Source: Pseudosporangium ferrugineum (GTDB lineage Bacteria; Actinomycetota; Actinomycetes; Mycobacteriales; Micromonosporaceae). Taken from it: a stretch of DNA of 64,000 nucleotides. Below, piece after piece: positions 16,386-25,404 of this stretch. Positions within the stretch are counted from its first letter, which is position 1; each line of letters opens with the position of its first letter. The notes beneath the pieces are model-generated. The model was given only the letters and a program-made list of their open reading frames with translations. It searched no databases and was not told the origin of the DNA. Location: the NCBI RefSeq assembly GCF_003002065.1, contig NZ_PVZG01000025.1:28219-92218 (forward strand), read 5' to 3'. The translations under genes and the position numbers were made by a program.

Positions 16386-17690
16386 ATGGCGCGGGCGCGG
16401 ATCGTCGTCGTCGGGGGTGGATTCGCCGGGTTCCACGCGGCCAGAACACTGCTGCACCGCGCCCGGGGCGCCGCCGAGGTCGTGCTGCTCAACCCCACCG
16501 ACTACTTCCTGTACCTCCCGCTGCTGCCCGAGGTCGCCGGGGGCGTTCTGGATCCCCGCCGGGTCACCGTCCCGCTGACCGGCACTCTGCCGGGCATCCG
16601 GCTGGTCCTGGGCCAGGCGCACGGCGTGGACGTCGGCGCCCGGACCGTGTCGTGGACCGGTCCGGAAGGAGAGCAGGGCACGCTGCGCTACGACCGGCTC
16701 GTGCTCGCCGCGGGCAGCGTCAACAAGCTGCTGCCCCTCCCCGGCGTCGCCGACCACGCCCACGGTTTCCGCGGCATCCCGGAGGCACTGCACCTGCGCG
16801 ACCACGTGATCCGCCAGGTCGAACTCGCCGACGCCGCCACCGACCCGGCCGAACGCGCCGCCCGGCTGACGTTCGTGGTCGTCGGCGCCGGCTACACGGG
16901 CACCGAGGTGACCGCGCAGATCGAGCTGCTCACCAGGGACGTGCTGAAGCGCCACCCGCGGCTGGCCGGGACCCGTCCCCGGTGGCTTCTGCTGGACACC
17001 GCCGACCAGGTCCTGCCCGGGATGGACGAACGCCTCTCGGCCACCGCCGATCGGGTGCTACGGGAGCGGGGGGTCGAGGTCGAGATGGGTACGTCGGTCT
17101 CCGTGGCCACCGCGACCGGCGTCAAGCTCACCGACGGGCGCTTCGTGGAGTCACGCACGCTCGTCTGGTGCGTGGGGGTGCGCCCCGACCCGCTGGCGCA
17201 GAGCACCGGGTTGCCGATGACCGAGGGCCGGTTGGAGGTCGACGAGTACCTGGCCGTCCCCGGGCACCCGGAGATCCTCGCCTGCGGCGACGCCGCCGCC
17301 GTACCCGACCCCGCCCGCCCGGGGAAGCCGACGCCGATGACCGCTCAGCATGCCGTCCGGCAGGGGCGGCTGGCCGGGGACAACATCGCCGCCTCGTACG
17401 GGGTGGGACGGCGGCGTCCGTACCGGCACCGCGGCCTGGGCTTCGTCGTGGACCTCGGTGGCCGGCAGGCCGCGGCCAACCCGCTGCACCTGCCGCTGTC
17501 CGGCCTCGCCGCACGCGTCGTCACCCGCGGCTACCACCTGAGCGCGCTGCCGGCGAACCGGTTCCGTACGGCGGCCGACTGGCTGTTCACGGCCGTCGGA
17601 TCCCGGCCGGCCGTGCAGCTGGGCCTGGTTCCCGGTCCGGCGGTCCCGCTGGACACCGACGCCCCCGAACTGGCCCACCCGTCCCGCTGA
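16386..17690 (+). CDS. type II NADH dehydrogenase-like FAD oxidoreductase
   Basis: A 434-residue NDH-2-like flavoprotein that should oxidise NADH and reduce membrane quinone without pumping protons. It has the N-terminal FAD motif VVVGGGFAGFHAARTL, a second Rossmann motif VVVGAGYTGTEVTAQIE for NADH, and the ACGDAAAVP motif with an AQHAVRQG quinone-site region. The C-terminus has weak amphipathic stretches rather than a clear membrane helix. The ATG follows GGGAAGGGG. The next gene starts 11 nt after the stop, so the two are probably co-transcribed. Confidence 0.9.
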   Translation: MARARIVVVGGGFAGFHAARTLLHRARGAAEVVLLNPTDYFLYLPLLPEVAGGVLDPRRVTVPLTGTLPGIRLVLGQAHGVDVGARTVSWTGPEGEQGTLRYDRLVLAAGSVNKLLPLPGVADHAHGFRGIPEALHLRDHVIRQVELADAATDPAERAARLTFVVVGAGYTGTEVTAQIELLTRDVLKRHPRLAGTRPRWLLLDTADQVLPGMDERLSATADRVLRERGVEVEMGTSVSVATATGVKLTDGRFVESRTLVWCVGVRPDPLAQSTGLPMTEGRLEVDEYLAVPGHPEILACGDAAAVPDPARPGKPTPMTAQHAVRQGRLAGDNIAASYGVGRRRPYRHRGLGFVVDLGGRQAAANPLHLPLSGLAARVVTRGYHLSALPANRFRTAADWLFTAVGSRPAVQLGLVPGPAVPLDTDAPELAHPSR

Positions 17691-17701
17691 GGAGGATCAC
17701 C

Positions 17702-18754
17702 ATGCGAGCGTTGACCGTCCGGCCCCTGGAGGCGAACTCCGCCGAGGTCCGCGACGTGCCCGACCCCGAGGCAGGCCCCGGCGAGATGCTCGTCGACGGG
17801 CTGGCCCTGGGCATCTGCGGCACCGACCGGGAGATCGCCGCCGGGGAGTACGGCTGGGCCCCGCCCGGCCGCGAGCGGCTTGTGCTGGGCCACGAGTCGC
17901 TGGGCCGCGTACGGACCGCTCCTTCCGGCAGCGGGTTCGCCCCGGGCGACCTGGTCGTGGGAGTGGTCCGGCGGCCGGACCCGGTGCCCTGCGGCGCCTG
18001 CGCCCACCATGAGTTCGACATGTGCCGCAACGGCAAGTACACCGAGCGGGGCATCAAGGAGATCGACGGATACGGCAGTCAGGCGTGGGCCGTCGAGACC
18101 GGCTTCGCGGTCAAGCTCGATCCCGCGCTGGAACACGTCGGCGTGCTGATGGAGCCGACCACCGTCGTCGCCAAGGCGTGGGAACAGGTCGAGAAGGTGG
18201 GCGCCCGGGCGTGGTTCGAGCCCCGCAGCGTCCTGGTCACCGGCGCGGGGCCGATCGGCCTGCTGGCGGCGCTGCTGGGGGTGCAACGCGGGCTGGACGT
18301 GCACGTGCTCGACCTCGCCACGGAGGGCGCCAAGCCGGAGGCGGTCAAGGCGCTCGGGGCGCAGTATCACTCGTCCGGCATGGCCGAGGTCACCGAGCGG
18401 GTGCAACCCGACGTGATCATCGAGGCCACCGGGGTGTCGAGCCTGGTCTTCGAGGCGATGGCGGGCACGGCCTCGTACGGGATCGTCTGCCTGACCGGCG
18501 TGTCGCCGGTCGGCCGGAAGATCGCGGTCGACGTGGGCGCGGCCAACCGGGAGATCGTGCTGGAGAACGACGTCGTCGTGGGCTCGGTGAACGCGAACCT
18601 GAGCCACTACGCCGCCGCGGCGGACGCGCTGGCCAAGGCGGACATCGACTGGCTCTCGCGGCTGATCACCCGGCGGGTGCCGCTGGAGCGCTTCGCCGAC
18701 GCGCTCGAGGCGCGACCGGACGACGTCAAGGTCGTCCTCGACCTGTCCGCGTGA
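17702..18754 (+). CDS. glucose 1-dehydrogenase-like zinc alcohol dehydrogenase family protein
   Basis: A 350-residue medium-chain dehydrogenase similar to the archaeal/actinobacterial glucose dehydrogenase group. The catalytic zinc ligands are in ICGTDREIAAGEYG and LVLGHESLGRV; cysteines of a possible structural zinc lie in PCGACAHHEFDMC. The coenzyme-binding motif is TGAGPIGLLAALLG. The family converts glucose or related aldoses to lactones using NAD(P)+. The ATG at 17702 is preceded by GAGGATCACC. It sits between NDH-2, which could recycle NADH, and a GH15 enzyme, which could release glucose. Confidence 0.85.
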   Translation: MRALTVRPLEANSAEVRDVPDPEAGPGEMLVDGLALGICGTDREIAAGEYGWAPPGRERLVLGHESLGRVRTAPSGSGFAPGDLVVGVVRRPDPVPCGACAHHEFDMCRNGKYTERGIKEIDGYGSQAWAVETGFAVKLDPALEHVGVLMEPTTVVAKAWEQVEKVGARAWFEPRSVLVTGAGPIGLLAALLGVQRGLDVHVLDLATEGAKPEAVKALGAQYHSSGMAEVTERVQPDVIIEATGVSSLVFEAMAGTASYGIVCLTGVSPVGRKIAVDVGAANREIVLENDVVVGSVNANLSHYAAAADALAKADIDWLSRLITRRVPLERFADALEARPDDVKVVLDLSA

Positions 18755-18768
18755 AGGGGGTGCGTGCC

Positions 18769-20583
18769 ATGACCGGACACATCGAGGACTACGCGCTCAT
18801 CGGGGACCTGCAGTCGGCCGCCCTGGTCGGCCGTGACGGGTCCATCGACTGGCTGTGCCTGCCGCGGTTCGACTCAACGGCCTGTTTCGCGGCGCTGCTC
18901 GGTGACGAGTCCGCCGGCCACTGGCGCATCGCCCCGACCGGCGGGGGTGACGCGCGCCGGCGCTACCGCGGCGACTCGCTGGTGCTGGAGACGGAATGGC
19001 AGACGCCCGACGGCGTCGTTCGAGTCTTGGATTTCATGCCGCCGCGGGGAGAAGCCGCGGACGTGGTGCGGATCGTCGAAGGCGTCTCCGGGGCGGTGCC
19101 GATGCGTATGGACCTCGTCCTGCGCTTCGACTACGGCCGGGTGGTGCCCTGGGTGCGCCGGCAGGGCCGCGACCTGAGCGCCATCGCGGGCCCGGATGCC
19201 GTGTGGTTGCGCACCGACGCCCCGCTGCACGGCCGGGACCGCGCCACCGCCTCGGAGTTCACCGTAGGCGAGGGGGAACGGGTGCCCTTCGTCCTGACGT
19301 ACCAGCTGTCGCATCTGCCACGCCCGGAACCGGTCGACCCCGTCGCGGCTCTCGCCGACAGCGAGCGGTACTGGCACGAGTGGATCGGCCGATGCGACTA
19401 CGACGGCCGATGGTCCGACATCGTCCGGCGCTCCCTGATCCTGCTGAAGGCGCTCACGTACGCGCCGACGGGCGGGATCGTCGCCGCGGCCACGTCCTCA
19501 CTGCCGGAGCAGATCGGCGGGCCACGCAACTGGGACTACCGGTACTGCTGGCTGCGCGATGCCACGTTCACGCTGCAGGCGCTGCTGGGCACCGGCTATG
19601 TCGCCGAGGCGAAGGCGTGGCGCGAATGGTTGCTGCGCGCGGTTGCCGGCGACCCTGCCGATCTTCAGATCATGTACGGCCTGGACGGCACCCGGCGCCT
19701 GCCCGAGTACACCGCCGACTGGCTGAGCGGCTATCGCGGCTCGACGCCCGTCCGGATCGGCAACGCCGCCGCCGGGCAGCTGCAGCTCGACGTCTGGGGC
19801 GAGGTGCTCGACGGCCTGCACACGGCGCGGGAAGCAGGCATCGCATCAACGGATGCCGGGTGGGACCTGCAACGGGCGCTGCTCGACTTCCTCGAGGGCG
19901 AGTGGCGGCAACCCGACAACGGTCTCTGGGAGGTCCGGGGCGACCGGCGGCAGTTCGTACACTCGAAAGTCATGGCCTGGGCCGGTTTCGACCGCGCGGT
20001 CACCGCCGTGGAACGCCATGGGCTCGACGGTCCGGTGGACCGGTGGCGGGCGGCCCGGGACGAGATCCACGCCGAGGTCTGCGCCAAGGGATTCGACGCC
20101 GACCGCAACACCTTCACCCAGTCGTACGGTTCCCCCGCGCTGGACGCCGCCCTGCTGCTGATCCCGCGAGTGGGTTTTCTGCCGCCCACCGACCCGCGCG
20201 TGGTCGGCACTGTCGAGGCGGTGCAGCGTGACCTCTGCCAGGACGGCTTCGTCCTGCGCTACCGCCCGGGACACGACAACGTGGACGGGCTGCCGGGCAC
20301 CGAGGGCGCTTTTCTGGCGTGCACGTTCTGGCTGGTGGACGCGCTGCACGCGATCGGCCGTCGTGACGACGCCGAACAGCTGTTCGAGCGGCTGCTGGAC
20401 CTGCGCAACGACGTCGGCATGCTGTCGGAGGAGTACGACCCGGCATCCGGGCATCAGCTCGGCAACACCCCCCAGGCGTTCAGCCTCGTGGGCCTGGTCA
20501 ACTCCGCCCGGCTGCTCAGTGGCACGCCGACGCAGACCTCGGCGGACTCCGCCGCCCAGCAGACCCGCCGGCCGTCCCGGTGA
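18769..20583 (+). CDS. glycoside hydrolase family 15 protein (glucoamylase/trehalase-like)
   Basis: A 604-residue cytoplasmic-type GH15 protein. It starts HIEDYALIGDLQSAALVGRD, the usual N-terminal beta domain; the (alpha/alpha)6 catalytic domain contains RNWDYRYCWLRDATFT, and a second acidic motif lies in MLSEEYDPASG near the end. Actinobacterial members cleave trehalose or other alpha-glucans to glucose. No signal peptide is seen, so the substrate should be internal. The ATG at 18769 is 15 nt after the previous stop. The last codons overlap the start of a small membrane protein gene. Confidence 0.88.
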   Translation: MTGHIEDYALIGDLQSAALVGRDGSIDWLCLPRFDSTACFAALLGDESAGHWRIAPTGGGDARRRYRGDSLVLETEWQTPDGVVRVLDFMPPRGEAADVVRIVEGVSGAVPMRMDLVLRFDYGRVVPWVRRQGRDLSAIAGPDAVWLRTDAPLHGRDRATASEFTVGEGERVPFVLTYQLSHLPRPEPVDPVAALADSERYWHEWIGRCDYDGRWSDIVRRSLILLKALTYAPTGGIVAAATSSLPEQIGGPRNWDYRYCWLRDATFTLQALLGTGYVAEAKAWREWLLRAVAGDPADLQIMYGLDGTRRLPEYTADWLSGYRGSTPVRIGNAAAGQLQLDVWGEVLDGLHTAREAGIASTDAGWDLQRALLDFLEGEWRQPDNGLWEVRGDRRQFVHSKVMAWAGFDRAVTAVERHGLDGPVDRWRAARDEIHAEVCAKGFDADRNTFTQSYGSPALDAALLLIPRVGFLPPTDPRVVGTVEAVQRDLCQDGFVLRYRPGHDNVDGLPGTEGAFLACTFWLVDALHAIGRRDDAEQLFERLLDLRNDVGMLSEEYDPASGHQLGNTPQAFSLVGLVNSARLLSGTPTQTSADSAAQQTRRPSR

Positions 20584-20834
20584 CACCGGAGGGGCCGGAG
20601 CGACGGCGCGACCGCCTCCGCCGGGCCGCGGCGCGCATGGCGTGGCACCGGCTGGCGCTCGCCGCGGCGCTGATCTGCCTGGCGCCGCTCCTGATCCGGA
20701 GCCACGGGATGACCGGTGCCGCCGTGGCCGTGCTCGCGGTCGCCTATGCGATCCGTCTGGTGGTGCTCGCCGGTCGGGGTGGGCGACGCGCCACGAGAAC
20801 CCGCCGTCGCCGGACTGTCATCGGACCGTCATAG
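20580..20834 (+). CDS. small membrane protein of unknown function
   Basis: An 84-residue protein with a basic N-terminus (PERRRDRLRRAAARM), two hydrophobic segments (about residues 23-40 and 45-64) and an arginine-rich tail. The GTG start overlaps the stop of the GH15 gene (GTGA), which supports real, coupled translation. I do not recognise a family. The end of the gene overlaps a GTCAT direct repeat that may belong to the next promoter. Confidence 0.6.
   Translation: MTPEGPERRRDRLRRAAARMAWHRLALAAALICLAPLLIRSHGMTGAAVAVLAVAYAIRLVVLAGRGGRRATRTRRRRTVIGPS
20817..20832 (+). promoter_or_regulatory. 11-bp-period GTCAT direct repeat upstream of the HtrA-like gene
   Basis: GTCAT at 20817-20821 and again at 20828-20832, one helical turn (11 bp) apart. 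Similar pairs lie before the BON-domain gene and the K+ channel gene. The arrangement resembles sites of OmpR-family response regulators such as PhoP or MtrA. Confidence 0.4.
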
Positions 20835-20920
20835 AACCGAGCGTCCACCACGACGCCTCCCGGGCAGGACCCGCGCCGACGGCAGACGCGCCGTCTGCGT
20901 CCGATCAAGGAGGAGACCTG

Positions 20921-21940
20921 ATGCGTACGAGGCGACTGGCGGCCGCAACGATGGCCGCGGCGGTGACCGTAGCCGTGAGCGCAGGCTGCACCGACGACTC
21001 TCCCGAGGCGGCCCCGGCCGCGTCGGCGTCAGCGGCCGCCGCCCAGCCCGACGCCATCGTCGACGTCGTCTCCGCGATGGAACCTTCGGTGGTCACCATC
21101 CACACCGGCGAGGGACTGGGCAGCGGGGTGATCTACCGGGCCGACGGAGTGATCGTGACCAATGCTCACGTTGTCGGCTCGGCCACCCGGGTGCAGGTGT
21201 CGTTCGCCGACGGCACCCAGATCCCCGGGCAGGTCACCGGGTCCGACGACCTCACCGACCTGGCGGTGGTCAAGGTGGGCCGCGACAACCTGCCCGCCGT
21301 CACCGTGCGGCAGGAGCTGCCCCGCCAGGGGGAGACCGCGCTGGCGCTGGGCAGCCCGCTCGGCTTCGAGAACACCGTCACCAAGGGCATCATCTCCGGT
21401 GTCAGCCGGCAGATCCCGGCCTCCACCACCGGCGGCCGCCCCCTGGTGGACCTCATCCAGACGGACGCGCCGATCTCACCGGGCAACTCCGGCGGCGCGC
21501 TTCTCGACGCGCAAGGTCGTCTCGTCGGTGTGAACGAGGCGTACATCCCGCCGGCGGCCGGTGCGGTGTCCCTCGGGTTCGCCATCCCGGCCAGCACCGT
21601 CGTCGACGTGACGGACCAGCTGCTGAAGAACGGCAAGGTCGCCCATCCCTTCCTGGGCGTGGTGCTGACCTCCGTGACCCCGGAGGTTGCCCGGGCTCTC
21701 GGCATGGACGTGACCGCGGGGGCCGTGGTCCGGCAGGTCCAGCCGGGCAGCCCGGCCGCGACAGCCGGTATCCGGACCGGCGACGTGATCGTCGGTTTCC
21801 AGAGCACCACCGTCGAGACGGTCGGTGACGTCTACGCTGCGCTGCGGACGGTCAAGCCGGGTGACCGGGTGACGGTGAAGGTGAACCGCGGTGGCACGGT
21901 GACCGATCTCCCGATCACCCTCGGCACTCTGTCGCGGTGA
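20921..21940 (+). CDS. HtrA/DegP-like serine protease lipoprotein with PDZ domain
   Basis: A 339-residue S1C-family protease. A signal peptide ends in the lipobox SAGC (C23), so the protein should be a membrane-anchored lipoprotein, different from HtrA proteins with an N-terminal membrane helix. The catalytic triad is H83 (TNAHVVG), D113 (DDLTDLAVVKV) and S190 (SPGNSGGAL). A PDZ domain follows, with GAVVRQVQPGSPAATAGI. It likely degrades or refolds damaged secreted proteins. The ATG at 20921 has a strong AAGGAGGAGA ribosome-binding site. A GTCAT direct repeat about 90 nt upstream may be an operator. Confidence 0.93.
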   Translation: MRTRRLAAATMAAAVTVAVSAGCTDDSPEAAPAASASAAAAQPDAIVDVVSAMEPSVVTIHTGEGLGSGVIYRADGVIVTNAHVVGSATRVQVSFADGTQIPGQVTGSDDLTDLAVVKVGRDNLPAVTVRQELPRQGETALALGSPLGFENTVTKGIISGVSRQIPASTTGGRPLVDLIQTDAPISPGNSGGALLDAQGRLVGVNEAYIPPAAGAVSLGFAIPASTVVDVTDQLLKNGKVAHPFLGVVLTSVTPEVARALGMDVTAGAVVRQVQPGSPAATAGIRTGDVIVGFQSTTVETVGDVYAALRTVKPGDRVTVKVNRGGTVTDLPITLGTLSR

Positions 21941-21969
21941 GCGCGACACCAATTTCGATCAGGCACGAG

Positions 21970-21993
21970 GTTTGGTTCCCGTTCGGATGGGAA
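21970..21993 (+). promoter_or_regulatory. possible SigB/SigF-like promoter upstream of the sigma factor gene
   Basis: GTTT at 21970-21973 and GGGAA at 21989-21993 with a 15-nt spacer. It overlaps a short inverted repeat (GTTCCC / GGGAAC). The -10 is imperfect and the start codon is over 200 nt away, so this is only a candidate for autoregulation. Confidence 0.3.
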
Positions 21994-22216
21994 CTGGGCC
22001 GCTGCGAAGCTCGTCTCCGCGGCGTCGAATTCACGGCGCCATGCGTCCGCAAGGGCGTGCCCGCCGGACGAGCATGACAGCCGATGTCGCAGCGGCGGCC
22101 GCAGCGCGGCCCGCTTGTCTCCGTCGGCCGGCCGCCGACGCTCGGCGGCCACCACCCCACCACCTGTGTCGCCCCCGCCTGCCCGGAGCGGCATTCCGTG
22201 TCAACGGAGGACATAC

Positions 22217-23596
22217 GTGACGCTGCACCATGTCGCCGCCCGGCACCTCACCCGTGATGAGGAGGTGCCGCGCCGGCCCGTGGACGACACGGAACGGGAG
22301 ACGGAGGTCCTGTTCCGGCGCCTGCAGGAACCCACCCTCAGCGACACCGAACGCCGCCGGACCCGGGACCGCATCGTCGAGCTGAACTTGCCGCAGGCCA
22401 TCCGGCTGACCCACCGGTACCGCAACCGGGGCCAGGACGCCGAGGACCTGCGGCAGGTGGCCGCGATCGGTCTGCTGAAGGCGGTAGACGGGTTCGACCC
22501 CGGCCGCGGCAAGCCGTTCTTCGGCTACCTGATCCCCACCGTGACCGGCGAGGTCAAGCGGCACTTCCGCGACCACGGCTGGGACATGCACGTCCCGCGC
22601 CGCCTGCAGGAACGGTATCTCGTCGTCACGCAGGCACGTGCCGACCTGACGCAGCGCCTGGGGCACGCGCCCACCGCGGCCGAGCTCGGCGCCGCACTCG
22701 ACCTGGACGAACGTGAGGTGCTGGAGGCGCTCGGCGCCGCAGCGGTCTACGACGTGGGTTCGCTGAACAAGCGGGTGTCCGCCGATGACGACGCCGGCGA
22801 GCGGCAGGAGTTCGTCGGCGCCGAGGACGACGCCCTCGTCTCCCTCTGCGATCGGCTGGCCCTGCGTGACCTGGTGCGTGACCTGCCGGACCGCGATCGC
22901 TACATCCTGAGCCAGTACTTCTTCGCCGGAGCGACGCAGGAACGTATCGCCGGCGCTCTCGGCATGTCCCAGATGAACGTCTCCCGCCTGCTGCGACGCA
23001 CACTGGACCGGCTCCGGCTGCACCTGACCGATGCCGCGGACACGCCCGCCGAAGCTTCGTATTCGGCCGCCGGGATCGCCGTGACGGACACCCGGCAGGC
23101 GATCGTGGTCACTGTCGAGGGCGAGACGGATACTGCGCTGCTGGGCAGGGCGCTGGTCGACGCCGCGGTCCGGATTGGCCGTGGACGCGTCGTGGTCGAT
23201 CTGCGCAGTGCCGGTGGTGCGGGGCCCGGGATGGCGAAGGCACTGGTGCATGCCTACCGGGCTGCCGGAGCCGGCGGCGCCCGCATCCGGGTGGTCAACG
23301 TGCCGGCGGGTCTCTACGACCTGCTGTGCCGGCTCGGTGTGACCCGGCTCGTGCCCTGCCGGCCGCTCACGTCGCCCGCTGCCCACCCCGCCGCCTGTCC
23401 TGCCGTCCAGCCGGCCCGTCCGGCGACGGCATCCGTCGTGCAGCGGCACCCATGGCCCGGTAGGGAACCGGCGGCGCCCGAGACCGTCGAGGCGCTCACC
23501 ATCCCGTCGGCGCGGTGCCTGTCGCGTCTGCCGCAGTGCGGCAGACGCGCGAGGGCGGTGATGGCACCGCGGGACGTCCGGGCCCGCGCTCCCTGA
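22217..23596 (+). CDS. SigB/SigF-family RNA polymerase sigma factor fused to a C-terminal STAS-like domain
   Basis: A 459-residue protein. Residues about 30-265 form an RNA polymerase sigma factor: region 2 has DLRQVAAIGLLKAVDGFDP and GEVKRHFRDHGWDMHVPR, and region 4 has the helix-turn-helix QERIAGALGMSQMNVSRLLRR. This is the SigB/SigF (general stress, sporulation) type. Residues about 285-382 resemble a STAS (anti-sigma antagonist) domain, IVVTVEGETDTALLGRALVDA and RVVVDLRSAGGAGPGMAKAL, in which the usual phosphorylatable serine is not seen. A proline/alanine-rich tail follows. The GTG at 22217 follows ACGGAGGACATAC. The fusion suggests self-regulation or altered partner choice. Confidence 0.85.
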   Translation: MTLHHVAARHLTRDEEVPRRPVDDTERETEVLFRRLQEPTLSDTERRRTRDRIVELNLPQAIRLTHRYRNRGQDAEDLRQVAAIGLLKAVDGFDPGRGKPFFGYLIPTVTGEVKRHFRDHGWDMHVPRRLQERYLVVTQARADLTQRLGHAPTAAELGAALDLDEREVLEALGAAAVYDVGSLNKRVSADDDAGERQEFVGAEDDALVSLCDRLALRDLVRDLPDRDRYILSQYFFAGATQERIAGALGMSQMNVSRLLRRTLDRLRLHLTDAADTPAEASYSAAGIAVTDTRQAIVVTVEGETDTALLGRALVDAAVRIGRGRVVVDLRSAGGAGPGMAKALVHAYRAAGAGGARIRVVNVPAGLYDLLCRLGVTRLVPCRPLTSPAAHPAACPAVQPARPATASVVQRHPWPGREPAAPETVEALTIPSARCLSRLPQCGRRARAVMAPRDVRARAP

Positions 23597-23620
23597 CGCG
23601 GGCACCCGTCCGAGGCGGGG

Positions 23621-25294
23621 TCAGTCGCCCGGCGGGGGCGTGACCGGCGGTGGCAGGACGCCGCGATCGCGGCCGGAGTAGACGCTACGGACGGCGAGCC
23701 GGACGGCGGCCGAGCGTAGGGAACCGCGTACGCCGGCGTGCAGGAGGGCCGCCCGCGCCGCATTGCCTCCGGGGCCGCCGTGCACCCCGCCACCGGGGTG
23801 GGCGCCCGCGCCGGCGAGGTAGAGGTTGCGGACCGGAGTCTCCGGCCGGCCCAGGCCGGTCACCGGGCGGAAGATCAGTTCCTGGAACAGCTTGGTGGTG
23901 CCCCCGTTGATGGCGCCGTCGACCAGGTTCCCGTCGCTGTCGTGGAGCCCCGACGGGCTCTGCACCACCTTCCGGACGACGAGGTCGCGGAAGCCGGGGG
24001 CGTGGTGCTCGAGCAGGTCCTCCACCGCGCGGACCTGCCGCTGCACGACGCCCTCATCCCGGCCCAGGCTCCGCGGCAGGTGGGTGTACGCCCACACGAC
24101 CTCCGTCCCGTGCGGCGACCGCGTCGGGTCCGCCGTGGTCATCTGCCCCAGGACGACGAACGGATTGCCGGGCCGGCGCCCGGTGGTCAGCGCCCCGGTG
24201 TAGTCGGTGAGGCCGTCCAGGTCGGCGCCCAGGTGGACGGTGCCCGCCCGCCCGACCTCCGCCGACTTCCAGGGGATCGGGCCGGACAGTGCCCAGTCGA
24301 GCTTGAGGGTGGACGGATCCCACATGAACCGGCGCAGGTCCTCGACGAACCGGCCGGGCAGGTGCCGCTCGCCGACGAGGTCGCGGTACAGCGTGGGGAC
24401 GTCCACATCGGCCAGTACGGCCCGGCGCGCGAGGACGATGTCACCGCCGTGGGTGCGTACGCCGTGCGCCCGCCCGCCGCGGACCAGGACCTTCTCGACG
24501 GGCTCGCCGCAGCGCAGTTCACCGCCCTTGGCGCGCAGCCGGCGCACGAGTGCCTCGGTGAGCATGCCCGAGCCGCCGCGGGGCACGGGGAAGCCGTAGC
24601 GCTGGCCGACCATGGTCATGAGCCAGCCGAAGACGGCGCTGCCCGGCTCGTCGGCGGCCATGTCGGAGTGCAGTGCGGTACCGGCCAGCAGCAGCCGGGC
24701 GCCCTCGCCCCGGAACTGTTCCTCACCCATGCGGCGCACGGGCAGGGTGGCGAAGCGGGCGAAGCGGGCGGCGTCGGCCGGGCCGAGCCGCCGCAGCAGA
24801 TCCAGACCCGACCGTACGGGCGGGAACGGGTGGAACAGGGCCGCCAGGACCGCGTCGCCGATGCGGTCCCACCGGCGCACCAGATCCCGCCAGGCAGCAC
24901 CGTCACCCGCGCCGAACGCGTCCACGGAGGCCGCCGTCTCGTCGAGGTCGCGCGACATGATCGCCGAGCGTCCGTCCGGCAGCAGGTGGGCCATGACCAG
25001 CGGTGCGTGCGCCCACTGGAGGCCGTAGCCCGGCAGATTCAGGCTGCCGAGGACGGGCGACGCGGCGCCCAGCGGATAGAAGGCGCTGAACAGGTCCGTC
25101 GTGTACCCGGGGCCCAGCAGGTCGGTGGAGCGCACGGCGCCTCCGGGCAGCTCCTGGGCCTCCAGGACGAGCACGCTCCAGCCTTCGTCGGCGAGCAGGT
25201 TGGCCGCCACCAGGCCGTTGTGCCCGGCGCCGATCACGACGGCGTCGTAGCGGGGAGGACGAGGGCGGCGGCGGAAGGCACGATTTTCGGTCAC
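23621..25294 (-). CDS. phytoene desaturase family FAD oxidoreductase
   Basis: A 557-residue NAD(P)/FAD-dependent oxidoreductase of the CrtI/amine oxidase fold. The dinucleotide motif is YDAVVIGAGHNGLVAANLLA, followed by the LEAQELPGGAVRS second half, and the C-terminal FAD motif lies in LYLAGAGAHPGGGVHGGPG. Actinobacterial members of this kind often sit outside carotenoid clusters and have unknown substrates. The gene is convergent with the sigma factor gene and divergent from the permease. A weak GTGT-N16-GGGCA element (25306-25330, minus strand) lies just before the start. Confidence 0.88.
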   Translation of the reverse strand: MTENRAFRRRPRPPRYDAVVIGAGHNGLVAANLLADEGWSVLVLEAQELPGGAVRSTDLLGPGYTTDLFSAFYPLGAASPVLGSLNLPGYGLQWAHAPLVMAHLLPDGRSAIMSRDLDETAASVDAFGAGDGAAWRDLVRRWDRIGDAVLAALFHPFPPVRSGLDLLRRLGPADAARFARFATLPVRRMGEEQFRGEGARLLLAGTALHSDMAADEPGSAVFGWLMTMVGQRYGFPVPRGGSGMLTEALVRRLRAKGGELRCGEPVEKVLVRGGRAHGVRTHGGDIVLARRAVLADVDVPTLYRDLVGERHLPGRFVEDLRRFMWDPSTLKLDWALSGPIPWKSAEVGRAGTVHLGADLDGLTDYTGALTTGRRPGNPFVVLGQMTTADPTRSPHGTEVVWAYTHLPRSLGRDEGVVQRQVRAVEDLLEHHAPGFRDLVVRKVVQSPSGLHDSDGNLVDGAINGGTTKLFQELIFRPVTGLGRPETPVRNLYLAGAGAHPGGGVHGGPGGNAARAALLHAGVRGSLRSAAVRLAVRSVYSGRDRGVLPPPVTPPPGD

Positions 25295-25344
25295 AGGCCG
25301 CTGCCTGCCCCTCTCCCGTACCGGCTACACGGCTGCACCGCGAC

Positions 25345-25368
25345 GTTTGACCAGCACGAGGACGGGTA
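25345..25368 (+). promoter_or_regulatory. SigB/SigF-type promoter for the permease gene
   Basis: GTTT at 25345-25348 and GGGTA at 25364-25368 with a 15-nt spacer, 36 nt before the ATG at 25405. Confidence 0.65.
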
Positions 25369-25404
25369 GCCGCGCCCCCGCGCACGCAGATCATCGGAGG
25401 ATGC

